32,706 nt of DNA from an uncultured Collinsella sp. (GCA_905210085.1 CAJLVJ010000019.1:1-32706); one strand, 5' to 3'; positions 1-9,774 are shown, numbered from the stretch's first letter. Notes: generated by a model from the letters alone, not told the origin. A program made the numbers and translations.

Positions 1-294
1 CCCTCCCGTCTCTCGCGCCCCTCCCGGAACTGTCCACATCAGTGTAGCCAATCCAAGGACGCCTCAGGGCTCGTGGCGGCCAGGCGCGCGGCGAGGGTCA
101 GCCAGGTGAGGGCGGCGTCCATACTGGGAACCAGCGAGAAGTACATCTCGATGCTGGAGAGGGGCCAAAGGGAGCTCAAGCCCATAAGGAGGGCCTACGA
201 GGCATGGGTCGAGGCCGGACTTCCGCTCGATTGGGACAGGCAGGCCTTCGAGGCCGAGCGCAAAATGGATTCTAAAAAACACCTTGCCAAATAG
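1..294 (+). CDS. Partial helix-turn-helix (XRE-like) protein, 5' end outside window
   Basis: The frame is open from the left edge to a TAG at 292-294, so the gene may begin outside the window. A GTG at 73 would give a 73-aa product, but no clear Shine-Dalgarno sequence precedes it. The segment reading LGTSEKYISMLERGQREL has the shape of a helix-turn-helix recognition region (a turn, then a helix with an SxxERG-like ending, as in the XRE/Cro family). The rest is short and basic, ending KKHLAK. The role is unknown; a small DNA-binding regulator is the best guess. It is convergent with the grcA-like gene, and a GC-rich hairpin lies between them. Confidence 0.45.
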   Translation, partial: PSRLSRPSRNCPHQCSQSKDASGLVAARRAARVSQVRAASILGTSEKYISMLERGQRELKPIRRAYEAWVEAGLPLDWDRQAFEAERKMDSKKHLAK

Positions 295-311
295 GAGCGT
301 CAGGACGCAAA

Positions 312-344
312 GGGCTCCGCCGCGCGAAGCGCGCAGCGGAGCCC
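312..344. terminator. GC-rich hairpin between convergent genes
   Basis: GGGCTCCGC (312-320) pairs with GCGGAGCCC (336-344), with a further CGCGC/GCGCG inner stem and a GAA loop. There is no T-run of note on either side, so this is a strong hairpin but not a classic intrinsic terminator. It could end or protect both convergent transcripts. Confidence 0.5.
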
Positions 345-371
345 CTTGCATGTCCGAGGACGTTTTGGAAA
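345..371. repeat. Copy 1 of a dispersed 3'-flank repeat (ends in a 17-bp exact core)
   Basis: Positions 355-371 (CGAGGACGTTTTGGAAA) are identical to 15186-15202. In both places the core is preceded by a CATG-containing tail and a GC-rich hairpin, and lies just beyond the stop of a minus-strand central-carbon gene (the grcA-like gene here, the aldolase gene there). This points to a dispersed intergenic element rather than chance. Confidence 0.6.
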
Positions 372-414
372 GTAACCCAAAGCGGCCCGGCGATCCTGCG
401 GGAGTTGAGTCCCT

Positions 415-666
415 TTAGAACTTGTCGTGGAAGGTACGCGCAATGACCTCGTCCTGCTGCTCCTTGGTGAGCGTGTGGAAGTTCACGGCATAGCCGGAAA
501 CGCGGATGGTCAGCTGCGGGTACTTCTCGGGGTGAGCCTGAGCGTCGAGCAGCGTCTCACGGTTGAAGACGTTGATGTTCAGGTGGTGGCCACCCTTCTC
601 GGCGTAAGCGTCGAGCATGTGGACCAGGTTATCGGCCTGAGTCTCGGAAACTTCAGAAACCTTCAT
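415..666 (-). CDS. grcA: Glycyl-radical domain protein (GrcA/YfiD-like), second half of a split pyruvate formate-lyase
   Basis: This 83-aa protein matches the C-terminal glycyl-radical domain of pyruvate formate-lyase. The tract PEKYPQLTIRVSGYAVNF holds the radical glycine at residue 58, and it is preceded by GGHHLNINVFNRETLLDA and followed by LTKEQQDEV. The frame extends upstream to 711, but the ATG at 666 is chosen because GAAGGAG lies 7 nt before it and the PFL similarity starts there. It lies 85 nt downstream of the large PFL subunit gene, which lacks this domain. In E. coli, YfiD/GrcA is a spare part that rescues oxygen-damaged PFL. Here it is probably obligatory, because 683 + 83 residues add up to one normal PFL. 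No PFL activase gene is in the window. Confidence 0.93.
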   Translation of the reverse strand: MKVSEVSETQADNLVHMLDAYAEKGGHHLNINVFNRETLLDAQAHPEKYPQLTIRVSGYAVNFHTLTKEQQDEVIARTFHDKF

Positions 667-689
667 AATGTGTCTCCTTCGATTAATAG

Positions 690-709
690 GCGCCGGCCGA
701 AACCGGCGC
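690..709 (-). promoter_or_regulatory. GC-rich hairpin just upstream of the grcA-like gene
   Basis: GCGCCGG (690-696) pairs with CCGGCGC (703-709), a perfect 7-bp stem. It lies between the PFL large-subunit stop and the ribosome binding site of the glycyl-radical gene, and no T-run follows on the minus strand. It may be a processing or mRNA-stability element that sets the ratio of the two PFL parts. That role is inferred. Confidence 0.5.
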
Positions 710-725
710 ACTAATCAGTAATCGT

Positions 726-750
726 TATTGTTAGTATAGCACTAACAATA
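726..750 (-). promoter_or_regulatory. AT-rich hairpin at the end of the PFL large-subunit gene
   Basis: TATTGTTAGT (726-735) pairs with ACTAACAATA (741-750) around a 5-nt loop, a perfect 10-bp stem. It starts one base after the PFL large-subunit stop codon. It could be a stability hairpin or a weak attenuator between the two halves of the enzyme. Confidence 0.5.
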
Positions 751-751
751 G

Positions 752-2803
<2,052 letters not shown>

Positions 2804-3352
2804 TGTGTAACCACGCTCCTAGTTACGTGTAATGCGGCGCTCTCTCACACCGCTGCTTATTGAATTCTTGAATTTTCGGCTTGCACTACCGGCTTCTTCC
2901 GTTCTTCACCACATGTTGGTGCAGGGAAAAACGTTTGTCCACCTTGGAACTGCAACCCAAAACCCAAGATTTCACCCGTTTGAGAAGGATAACATAGCGA
3001 CCCTCTCCATCTGGGCTGTTATATGTTTCTTTTTTTATATCATAAGGGCGTTTTTTACAAACCCGCAGGAAATGCGAGCGTGAACAACTACCGTTCACCG
3101 ATTTGTTTAGTTTTTTCCTTGCCTTTGTACGACGTTCACTCTAGCTGTTATGCCAGCTTTAGCAGGGTAAAGTGCCTCTGAGTGGGCTTTAGGACGTGCT
3201 CAGAGATCTACCCCTAACTTTGCTGATACCGACGGTGTACGGAGGTCGCCTAAAAGTTGTTTTCTAGGCATGTCCCAAAATCTACCGTATAGGGTGCGCG
3301 TGCGGGGGTATCATCTTTCACCGAAAATAGTTTCTAGTGTTAGGGGTTTTCG
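2804..3352. other. Intergenic region between divergent pflB and marR
   Basis: No convincing gene is seen in these 549 bases. The part near pflB is AT-rich. One possible minus-strand promoter (TTGTAA at 3055-3060, TATAAA at 3034-3039) has a spacer of only 15 nt and is weak. A CTCTGAG/CTCAGAG stem lies at 3176-3205, and GCCTA/TAGGC at about 3249-3270. The long pfl leader would fit anaerobic control, but no FNR or Rex box was recognised. Confidence 0.5.
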
Positions 3353-3355
3353 GTG
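3319..3355. promoter_or_regulatory. Inverted repeat covering the marR start codon (possible operator)
   Basis: CACCGAAAA (3319-3327) and TTTTCGGTG (3347-3355) form a perfect 9-bp inverted repeat. The right arm contains the GTG start of the MarR gene, and the loop holds its Shine-Dalgarno (TAGGGG). It could be a MarR dimer operator for autorepression, or an mRNA hairpin that hides the start codon. Confidence 0.5.
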
Positions 3356-3802
3356 GAAGATACCGATTTCCGTGAACTTGGGCGTCAGCTCCTTACCGAG
3401 TTCGGCAGCATGCATCAGCGCATTTCGCGCTTTGCGGACAAAGCCCTCGGCGGCGAGATGGCCGTCATGCGCGCCCTCATGCTCGCTGGCGGTTCGCTCA
3501 CGCCGAGCGAACTCGCCGATCGCGCCTGGGTCTCGAGCGCCCGCATCGCCAATATCCTACGCGCTCTCGAAGCCAAGGGCTGGGTCGAGCGCGAGCACTC
3601 AAAGACCGACCGTCGTCGCGTACACGTCACGGTGACCGACAAGGGATTCCAGGATCTCGAAATCAAACGACGGGAATTCGAGGAGCGCACCGCGGCCTTC
3701 CTCGAGCAGCTCGGCGAAACAGATACCCAAGAGATGGTGCGCCTTCTAAGACGTGCCAACGAAATTATCGACCGCAATCAAGAAAGGAGAGATGCCGAGT
3801 GA
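3353..3802 (+). CDS. MarR-family transcriptional regulator
   Basis: The 149-aa protein has the MarR winged-helix layout: an N-terminal helix (MEDTDFRELGRQLLTEF), the HTH around residues 50-80 (LTPSELADRAWVSSARIANILRALEAKGWV), and a wing with the DxR motif in EREHSKTDRRRVHVTVTDKG, followed by C-terminal dimerisation helices. The GTG at 3353 has a weak Shine-Dalgarno (TAGGGG) and sits in an inverted repeat. Its last bases overlap the GTG of the next gene by four (GTGA), so the regulator and the ABC exporter are co-translated. By analogy with other MarR-exporter operons it probably represses this operon and responds to a drug or metabolite. The ligand is unknown. Confidence 0.92.
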   Translation: MEDTDFRELGRQLLTEFGSMHQRISRFADKALGGEMAVMRALMLAGGSLTPSELADRAWVSSARIANILRALEAKGWVEREHSKTDRRRVHVTVTDKGFQDLEIKRREFEERTAAFLEQLGETDTQEMVRLLRRANEIIDRNQERRDAE

Positions 3803-6165
3803 GGATTCTCAAGCTCTTTAAAAAGCACGTCCTGGCACTGTTCACAGCTATCGTACTTATCGTAATCAGCTGCAACGCCGATCTGGCGCTGCCTACCTAT
3901 ATGAGCGACATCGTCGACGTGGGCGTGCAGCAAGGCGGCATCGCCTCGCCCGTGCCCGACACCATTCGCGCCGAATCGCTCGACGACCTCGAACTCTTCA
4001 TGAGCGCCAAGGACGCCAAGGCTGTGGAGGCCGTGTTTAGCAAGGCTGACAAAAACGGCATGCGAACGTACAAGGGCACCGAGGAAGAGCGTGCCGATGG
4101 AGGCAAAATTACCGACATTATGAGCCTGCCCGAGACCGTCGTCCTTTCGCTCAACCAGGGCATCGACGCCGACTCCATGGGAGACATGACCGGCACGTCC
4201 AGCGAGAAAGACAGCGACGCCGCTCAGGCCATGCCCACCCCCGAGCAAATGGCAGCGATGACGCCCGAGCAGCTCGCCGAGATGCAGCAGAAGGCCGCAG
4301 CGGCGCAGAACATGCAAAAGCAGATTGATGCCGACGGCGGTAAGATCACCATGAAGAGCCTGCGCCTGGGCGTTGAAGGCGGCCTAATCGACCAGGGCAA
4401 GCTCGTCGAGGGCGCCAACCAAATGGCAGACAAAATGGGCTCCATGTCGGGCTCCATCGTGACCCAGCGCGCCGTGACCTACGTACAAGAAGAGTACAAG
4501 GCGCAGGGCATCGACCCCGCCGACGTGCAGAACGCTTACCTGAGCCGCATGGCGACCACGATGTTTGGCCTGTGCCTGGTGTCGCTCGTCGCCACCATCC
4601 TGACCGGTGCCGTGGCGTCGCGCACCGCCTGCTCCATCGCCCGCGACCTGCGCCGCGAGACCTTCAACAAGGTTATGCACTTCTCGCCGGCCGAGGTGGG
4701 CAAGTTTAGCCAGGCCTCGCTCATCACCCGCTGCACCAACGACATTCAGCAGATCCAGATGGCCGCAACCCTGTTTATCCGCATGTGTCTGATGGCCCCC
4801 GTCATGGGCATCGTCGCCGTCATGCGCGTCCTGGCCAACCACACCGGCCTGGAGTGGACCATCGCTGTGGCCATCATCGCGGTTTCGGCCGTTGTCGGCG
4901 TGCTCATGGGCCTCACCATGCCCAAGTTCAAAAAGATGCAGAGCTTTGTGGACCGCGTGAACCTTACCGCCCGCGAGCTGCTCGACGGCCTTATGCCCAT
5001 CCGCTCGTTCAACCGCGAGGAGCATGAGCTCGAGCGTTTTGACAAGGCTTCGCTCGACCTGATGACCACGCAGCTCTACACCAACCGCGCCATGAGCTTT
5101 ATGATGCCGCTCATGATGCTCGTCATGAACTGCATCACCGTGCTTATCGTCTGGTTTGGCGCGCAGGGCGTGTCCGACGGCGTGATGCAGGTCGGCAACA
5201 TGATGGCGTTCATCTCCTACACCATGCAGATCGTCATGGCGTTTATGATCCTCACCATGGTTTCGGTCATCCTGCCCCGCGCCGAGGTCGCAGCCGAGCG
5301 CGTGGAAGAGGTCATCACCTGTCCCACGAGCATCAACGACCCTGTCTCACCCAAATTGCCTGCTGCCAGCGCGCCGCGCGGTGAGCTCACCTTCCGTGAC
5401 GTGAGCTTCCAGTATCCCGATGCCCGTGCCGACGTCATCAGCGGCGTGAACTTCACCACGCATGCCGGTCAGATGCTCGGCATCATTGGCTCCACGGGCT
5501 CGGGCAAGTCCACGCTCGTGCAGCTGATTCCGCGCCTGTACGACGTCACGGGCGGCAGCATTTCGCTCGACGGTATCGACGTGCGCGACATGACCCTTTC
5601 CGAGCTGCGCCGCCGCATTGGTTACATCCCGCAGCAGGGGCGTCTGTTCTCGGGCACCGTTGAGAGCAACCTCAAGTTTGCCGGCGACATGGTAAGCGAT
5701 GATGACATGCACCAGGCCGCGCGCATCGCACAGGCCGAGGACTTTATCGCCGAGCGCGAGGGCGGTTACGACTCCCCCATCAGCCAGGGTGGCTCCAATG
5801 TTTCGGGCGGTCAGCGCCAGCGTCTGGCCATCGCCCGCGCCCTGGCCAAGAAGCCCGAGGTCGTGGTGTTCGATGATTCGTTTAGCGCGCTTGACTACAA
5901 GACCGACGCGCGCCTGCGCGAGGAGCTCGCCAAAAACGTCACCGACGCCGCGCTCGTGGTCGTGGCCCAGCGCATCGCGACCATCATGCACGCCGACCAA
6001 ATCATCGTGCTCGACGACGGCCACGTGGTGGGCACCGGTACGCACGAGGAGCTGCTGCGCAGCTGCCCGGCGTACCTGGAAATCGCACAGTCGCAGCTTT
6101 CCGCCAAGGAGCTGGGACTTACCCAAGAAGAGATTGCAGCCGTCATGGAAGGAGGCGAGCGCTAA
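3799..6165 (+). CDS. ABC exporter subunit with degenerate ATP site and a large extracellular insert
   Basis: This is a half-transporter of the B-type (MsbA/BmrC-like) exporter family, 788 aa against about 580 for a typical half. After TM1 (about residues 8-36) there is a hydrophilic insert of about 200 residues, rich in E/D/K/M/Q, before TM2 starts near residue 246; topology would place it outside the cell. The nucleotide-binding domain has Walker A GSTGSGKS (564-571) and SGGQ (669-672). The catalytic Glu after Walker B is Asp (D693), and the switch His is Gln (Q724, in AQRIATI). These are the hallmarks of the degenerate partner of a heterodimer. The GTG start at 3799 has AAGGAG 9 nt upstream. 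It overlaps marR by 4 nt and the next half-transporter by 1 nt. Substrate unknown; drug or lipid export is likely. Confidence 0.93.
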   Translation: MRILKLFKKHVLALFTAIVLIVISCNADLALPTYMSDIVDVGVQQGGIASPVPDTIRAESLDDLELFMSAKDAKAVEAVFSKADKNGMRTYKGTEEERADGGKITDIMSLPETVVLSLNQGIDADSMGDMTGTSSEKDSDAAQAMPTPEQMAAMTPEQLAEMQQKAAAAQNMQKQIDADGGKITMKSLRLGVEGGLIDQGKLVEGANQMADKMGSMSGSIVTQRAVTYVQEEYKAQGIDPADVQNAYLSRMATTMFGLCLVSLVATILTGAVASRTACSIARDLRRETFNKVMHFSPAEVGKFSQASLITRCTNDIQQIQMAATLFIRMCLMAPVMGIVAVMRVLANHTGLEWTIAVAIIAVSAVVGVLMGLTMPKFKKMQSFVDRVNLTARELLDGLMPIRSFNREEHELERFDKASLDLMTTQLYTNRAMSFMMPLMMLVMNCITVLIVWFGAQGVSDGVMQVGNMMAFISYTMQIVMAFMILTMVSVILPRAEVAAERVEEVITCPTSINDPVSPKLPAASAPRGELTFRDVSFQYPDARADVISGVNFTTHAGQMLGIIGSTGSGKSTLVQLIPRLYDVTGGSISLDGIDVRDMTLSELRRRIGYIPQQGRLFSGTVESNLKFAGDMVSDDDMHQAARIAQAEDFIAEREGGYDSPISQGGSNVSGGQRQRLAIARALAKKPEVVVFDDSFSALDYKTDARLREELAKNVTDAALVVVAQRIATIMHADQIIVLDDGHVVGTGTHEELLRSCPAYLEIAQSQLSAKELGLTQEEIAAVMEGGER

Positions 6166-8021
6166 TGGCAGACGAGACCAAGACCCAAATTCCCAAGCCC
6201 ACCCGTCAGCGTGGACCCATGGGCCGCATGGGCGGCATGCGTCGCGGCGAAAAGGCCAAGGACTTTAAGGGCACCATGAGGCAGCTGCTCGGCTATATCG
6301 GCCAGCACAAGGTTGCCGTGTTTGTCGCCGTCGCCTTTGCCGTATGCTCGGTCATCTTTAACATTGTGGGACCCAAGGTACTCGGCCAGGTTACGACCAA
6401 GCTGTTCGAGGGCCTGGTTGCCAAGGTCAACGGCACCGGCGATGTCGACTTTAACTGGATCGCCAAGACGCTCGGCTTTTTGCTCTGCCTGTACCTGGCG
6501 AGCTCTGCCTGCAGTCTGATCCAGGGCTGGCTCATGACCGGCGTCACGCAAAAGATTTGCTATCGCATGCGCAAGGAGATCGCCGCCAAGATCGCTGTCG
6601 TTCCGATGAGCTACTTCAACGGTCACAGCAAGGGCGATGTGCTCAGCCGCATCACCAACGACGTCGATACGCTGGGTCAGTCGCTCAACCAGAGCGTGAC
6701 GCAGCTTATCACGTCGGTCACGCAGATTATCGGCGTGCTCATCATGATGCTGTCGATCAGCCTGCCGCTCACCGGCGTCACCGTGCTCACGCTGCCGGCC
6801 GCCGCGATTATCTTGATGGTGATGATTCACTTCTCGCAGCCGTACTTCCGCGAGCAGCAACAGGTTCTGGGCGCCGTCAACGGCATTATCGAGGAGGATT
6901 TTGCCGGCCAGAACGTCATTCAGGTGTTCGACCGCGCCGAGGCCTCGATCGAGGAGTTCGACCGCCAAAACGACCGCCTGTTTATTAGTGGCTGGCGCTC
7001 ACAGTTCCTGTCGGGCCTGATGATGCCGCTTATGAGCCTGGTGGGTAACATGGGCTACGTGGGCGTCGTCGTGGTGGGCGCGCAACTTGCGCTGACCGGC
7101 AATGCCACGCCCGGCGACATCCAGAGCTTTATCCAGTACGTGCGCAACTTTACGCAGCCGGTGCAGCAGCTGGGCAACGTGAGCAACACGATGCAGTCGA
7201 TGGCCGCTGCCACCGAGCGCGTCTTTGAGTTCCTGGCCGCGCCCGAGGAGGAACAGAAGGCCGACGCGCAGATTCCCGAAAAGCGCCCCGGCCACGTGGA
7301 GTTCGACCATGTCAAGTTTGGCTACACGCCCGACAAGACCATCATCCATGACTTTAGCTGCGAGGCGCAGCCCGGCCAGACCATCGCCATCGTCGGTCCC
7401 ACCGGCGCCGGCAAGACCACGCTCATTAAGCTGCTGCAGCGCTTTTACGACGTGGACGGCGGTTCGCTGCGCGTCGAGGGCGTCGACGTGCGCGACTGGG
7501 ACCGCGCGGCGCTGCGCGGCGAGTTTGCCATGGTGCTGCAGGATACCTGGCTGTTTAACGGCACTATCCGCGAGAACATCCGCTACGGACGTCCCGATGC
7601 GAGCGATGCCGAGGTCGAAGCGGCCGCACGCGCTGCACGCTGCGACCACTTTATTCACACGCTCGCCGGTGGCTACGACTTTATGATCAACGAGGAGGGC
7701 ACTAACCTGTCGCAGGGTCAGCGCCAGCTCGTGACCATCGCCCGCGCCATTTTGGCCGACCGCCCGGCGCTGATTTTGGACGAGGCAACCTCCAACGTCG
7801 ATACCCGCACCGAGGAGCTTATTCAGCGCGCCATGGATGCGCTGATGCAGGGCCGTACCAGCTTTGTCATCGCGCACCGCCTGTCCACGATCCGCAACGC
7901 CGACGTGATCTTGGTAATTCGCGACGGCGACATCGTCGAGAAGGGCACGCACGACGAGCTGCTCGCCCAGGGCGGCTTCTACGCCGACCTGTATAACTCG
8001 CAGTTCGACGAGGCGGCGTAA
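6165..8021 (+). CDS. ABC exporter subunit with consensus ATP site (partner of the upstream half-transporter)
   Basis: The 618-aa half-transporter has about six N-terminal membrane segments and a C-terminal ATPase. The ATPase has Walker A GPTGAGKT (from residue 411), the signature LSQGQRQL, Walker B LILDEATS (D539, catalytic E540) and switch His H571 (IAHRLSTI). All catalytic residues are present, so it complements the degenerate upstream subunit. This is the pattern of BmrCD/LmrCD/TM287-288-type heterodimers. Its ATG at 6165 overlaps the previous stop as TAATG. The N-terminus is a basic, Gly/Arg/Met-rich cytoplasmic tail (RGPMGRMGGMRRGEKAKD). A strong terminator follows at 8052-8087, so the operon is marR plus two ABC genes. 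Confidence 0.94.
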   Translation: MADETKTQIPKPTRQRGPMGRMGGMRRGEKAKDFKGTMRQLLGYIGQHKVAVFVAVAFAVCSVIFNIVGPKVLGQVTTKLFEGLVAKVNGTGDVDFNWIAKTLGFLLCLYLASSACSLIQGWLMTGVTQKICYRMRKEIAAKIAVVPMSYFNGHSKGDVLSRITNDVDTLGQSLNQSVTQLITSVTQIIGVLIMMLSISLPLTGVTVLTLPAAAIILMVMIHFSQPYFREQQQVLGAVNGIIEEDFAGQNVIQVFDRAEASIEEFDRQNDRLFISGWRSQFLSGLMMPLMSLVGNMGYVGVVVVGAQLALTGNATPGDIQSFIQYVRNFTQPVQQLGNVSNTMQSMAAATERVFEFLAAPEEEQKADAQIPEKRPGHVEFDHVKFGYTPDKTIIHDFSCEAQPGQTIAIVGPTGAGKTTLIKLLQRFYDVDGGSLRVEGVDVRDWDRAALRGEFAMVLQDTWLFNGTIRENIRYGRPDASDAEVEAAARAARCDHFIHTLAGGYDFMINEEGTNLSQGQRQLVTIARAILADRPALILDEATSNVDTRTEELIQRAMDALMQGRTSFVIAHRLSTIRNADVILVIRDGDIVEKGTHDELLAQGGFYADLYNSQFDEAA

Positions 8022-8051
8022 CAACCGGCGGCAAACAACCGCAATGCCCAG

Positions 8052-8087
8052 AAAACGGGGGCGCAGGACAACCTGCGCCCCCGTTTT
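8052..8087 (+). terminator. Intrinsic terminator of the marR-ABC operon
   Basis: AAAACGGGGGCGCAGG (8052-8067) pairs with its exact complement at 8072-8087, and the run of T continues to 8090. A 16-bp stem, a 4-nt loop and a T-tract make a classic rho-independent terminator, 30 nt after the last ABC gene. Confidence 0.93.
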
Positions 8088-8149
8088 TTTGCTCTGCGGC
8101 CCTCGAACCACCTCCCCTGGAACCTGCTTGGCAGCCCCTTCGAGGCCCC

Positions 8150-8379
8150 GTGGGCAAAAAATGGCAAATATGAGTACTGTTACCTTTTTGGTAACAGCCA
8201 AAACCGCCTCAAACGACCTCCTTGCGGCCTCTATACGCCTTCAAATTAATCAAAACGCCCGTTAGCGGGCTTCTGTGTGCCAACGTTAATGAACATATTT
8301 TTCACTTTGTCTATTATCTTGCTAGACTGATATGTTACTAGGTTAGCAACCGTACTCATATTTGGCATTTTTTGCCCAC
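8150..8379. repeat. Pair of 32-bp inverted repeats (8150-8181 and 8348-8379)
   Basis: The left arm starts GTGGGCAAAAAATGGC and runs on through AAATATGAGTAC. Its reverse complement occurs at 8348-8379 with 30 of 32 bases matching. The 166 bases between the arms hold smaller hairpins (CTGTTACC-TTTTT-GGTAACAG overlapping the left arm, and GCCCG-TTA-GCGGGC near 8257) and no credible gene. It may be a small non-autonomous mobile element or a structured transcript. No terminal direct repeat was recognised. Confidence 0.6.
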
Positions 8380-8449
8380 AGGGTGTTTCCTGGGGAACCG
8401 ACAACAGCCTTAGGGTCGCGCGCGGTGCCACTTCCTCCCGACATCCGCC

Positions 8450-8501
8450 GACGTTTACCCAGATAAAACCTGCCAAAATAAACCTGTCCCTTTTTGGCAG
8501 G
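8450..8501 (-). repeat. 52-bp palindromic repeat, left copy (inverted relative to 10068-10119)
   Basis: The reverse complement of this stretch matches 10068-10119 at 51 of 52 bases. Within it, AACCTGCCAAAA and TTTTTGGCAGGTT form a hairpin. Together with the GGGACAGG core this resembles REP-type elements spread by Y1 (RAYT) transposases. It ends 18 nt before the -35 box of the DAHP synthase promoter. Confidence 0.7.
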
Positions 8502-8519
8502 TTTCGGGGTAACAAGGGC

Positions 8520-8548
8520 TTGCACTTTAGCGTGCGACAGCGGATAAT
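8520..8548 (+). promoter_or_regulatory. Predicted sigma-70-type promoter of the DAHP synthase gene
   Basis: TTGCAC (8520-8525), a 17-nt spacer and GATAAT (8543-8548) form a good -35/-10 pair. The start of transcription would be near 8555, leaving a leader of about 48 nt before the ATG at 8603. No leader peptide or T-box was recognised. Confidence 0.6.
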
Positions 8549-8602
8549 GCCGAACACTCAACAGTACGCTTATTGCTCTTTCTATAGATTGAGGAGGCCC
8601 CT

Positions 8603-9634
8603 ATGGCCATGGAATTCAAACGCAAGTTGCCGATCCCCATGGAGATCCGCGAGGAAATGCCGCTTTCTGCCGAGCTTACCGCCAAAAAGCAGGCATTTGA
8701 CGCCGAGGTCGCCAAAGTCTTTACCGGTGAGGACGCACGCAAGGTGCTCATCATCGGCCCGTGCTCTGCCGACCGCGAGGATTCGGTTCTCGAGTATATG
8801 AATCGTCTGGCCAAGACCGCCGAGGAGGTCAAGGACAAGCTCATTATCATTCCGCGCGTCTACACCAATAAGCCGCGTACCAAGGGCACCGGTTACAAGG
8901 GTCTTCTGCACAACCCCAACCCCGAGGCTCCCGACGACCTACTCGAGGGCGTCAAGGCAATCCGCCATATGCACCTGCGCGTTATTGAGGAAACGGGCTT
9001 CTTCACCGCCGACGAGATGCTCTATCCGTCCAACTACCAGTACCTCGTTGACCTGCTGAGCTATGTTGCCGTGGGCGCACGCTCGGTCGAGAACCAGGAG
9101 CATCGCCTGGTGTCGAGCGGCATTTCGGTACCCGTCGGCATGAAGAATCCCACCGCCGGCTCTACCACCGTTATGCTCAACTCCATTTACGCCGCGCAGG
9201 CGCACCAGAGCTTCATCTTCCGCAACTGGGAGGTCGAGTGCGACGGCAACCCGCTCGCGCACGCCGTTATGCGTGGCTACATCGGTCTCGATGGGCGCAC
9301 CTACCCCAACTACCACTACGAGCACCTGGAGCGCCTGGCCGAGCGCTATACCGAGCATGCCGGTTACGCCAACCCGGCGGCGGTCATCGACTGCAACCAC
9401 GACAACTCGGGCAAGCGCCCGCTGGAGCAGTACCGCATCTGCAAGGAGGTACTCGACAGCTGCCGCCGCAACGAGTCCATCTCCAAGCTGGTCAAGGGCT
9501 TTATGATCGAGTCCTACCTGGAAGACGGCAACCAGCCGGTCGACGGCGGCGTCTTTGGTAAATCGATCACCGACCCGTGCCTGGGCTGGGAAAAGACCGA
9601 CTACCTCATCCGCGAGATCGCGGAACGGGTGTAG
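8603..9634 (+). CDS. aroG: 3-deoxy-7-phosphoheptulonate (DAHP) synthase, class I AroG/F/H type
   Basis: The enzyme joins phosphoenolpyruvate and erythrose 4-phosphate, the first step of the shikimate pathway. The 343-aa length fits the class I AroFGH family (about 350). Characteristic motifs are IIGPCSADRED (residues 50-60), PRVYTNKPRTKGTGYKGL, a central block GARSVENQEHR, SGISVPVGMKNPTAGS, and a C-terminal block with DCNHDNSGK and MIESYLEDGNQ. Metal-binding and PEP-binding residues (Cys in GPCS, the KPRT Lys-Arg, the late His and Glu) appear present. The ATG at 8603 has GAGGAGG 5 nt upstream. The gene is monocistronic, between a promoter at 8520-8548 and a hairpin at 9635. Which aromatic amino acid inhibits it cannot be read from the sequence. 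Confidence 0.95.
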   Translation: MAMEFKRKLPIPMEIREEMPLSAELTAKKQAFDAEVAKVFTGEDARKVLIIGPCSADREDSVLEYMNRLAKTAEEVKDKLIIIPRVYTNKPRTKGTGYKGLLHNPNPEAPDDLLEGVKAIRHMHLRVIEETGFFTADEMLYPSNYQYLVDLLSYVAVGARSVENQEHRLVSSGISVPVGMKNPTAGSTTVMLNSIYAAQAHQSFIFRNWEVECDGNPLAHAVMRGYIGLDGRTYPNYHYEHLERLAERYTEHAGYANPAAVIDCNHDNSGKRPLEQYRICKEVLDSCRRNESISKLVKGFMIESYLEDGNQPVDGGVFGKSITDPCLGWEKTDYLIREIAERV

Positions 9635-9662
9635 GTTACGGCGTTTTACCAAACGCCGTAAC
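9635..9662 (+). terminator. Hairpin right after the DAHP synthase stop
   Basis: GTTACGGCGTTT (9635-9646) pairs perfectly with AAACGCCGTAAC (9651-9662) around a 4-nt loop. It begins one base after the stop codon. No T-run follows, so it is a likely 3'-end or stability hairpin rather than a proven terminator. Confidence 0.6.
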
Positions 9663-9675
9663 GGCTCGACGCTGC

Positions 9676-9774
9676 AAACCCGCCAGAGCGGCAATCTGCC
9701 TTTCAGCTTCGACGGCATGACCAAAAGGTCAATGCCGCCTCGCTTCAAGGCACCTTGCTCGCTCTGGCGGGTTT
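9676..9774 (+). other. 99-nt multi-stem structured element (unknown)
   Basis: The outer arms AAACCCGCCAGAGCG (9676-9690) and CGCTCTGGCGGGTTT (9760-9774) are perfectly complementary over 15 bp. Inside are TGCCTT (9697-9702) facing AAGGCA (9747-9752), and a terminal hairpin CGGCATGACC-AAAA-GGTCAATGCCG (9713-9737, one bulged base). The nested arrangement looks like a folded RNA or a compound palindromic element. On the plus strand it ends in TTTT, so it might terminate transcription too. Confidence 0.55.

Noticed and set aside
3778..6126. Several minus-strand frames opposite the first ABC exporter gene
   Set aside because: They are shadows with His/Ala/Gly-rich translations and no family motif, while the plus strand has full ABC motifs.
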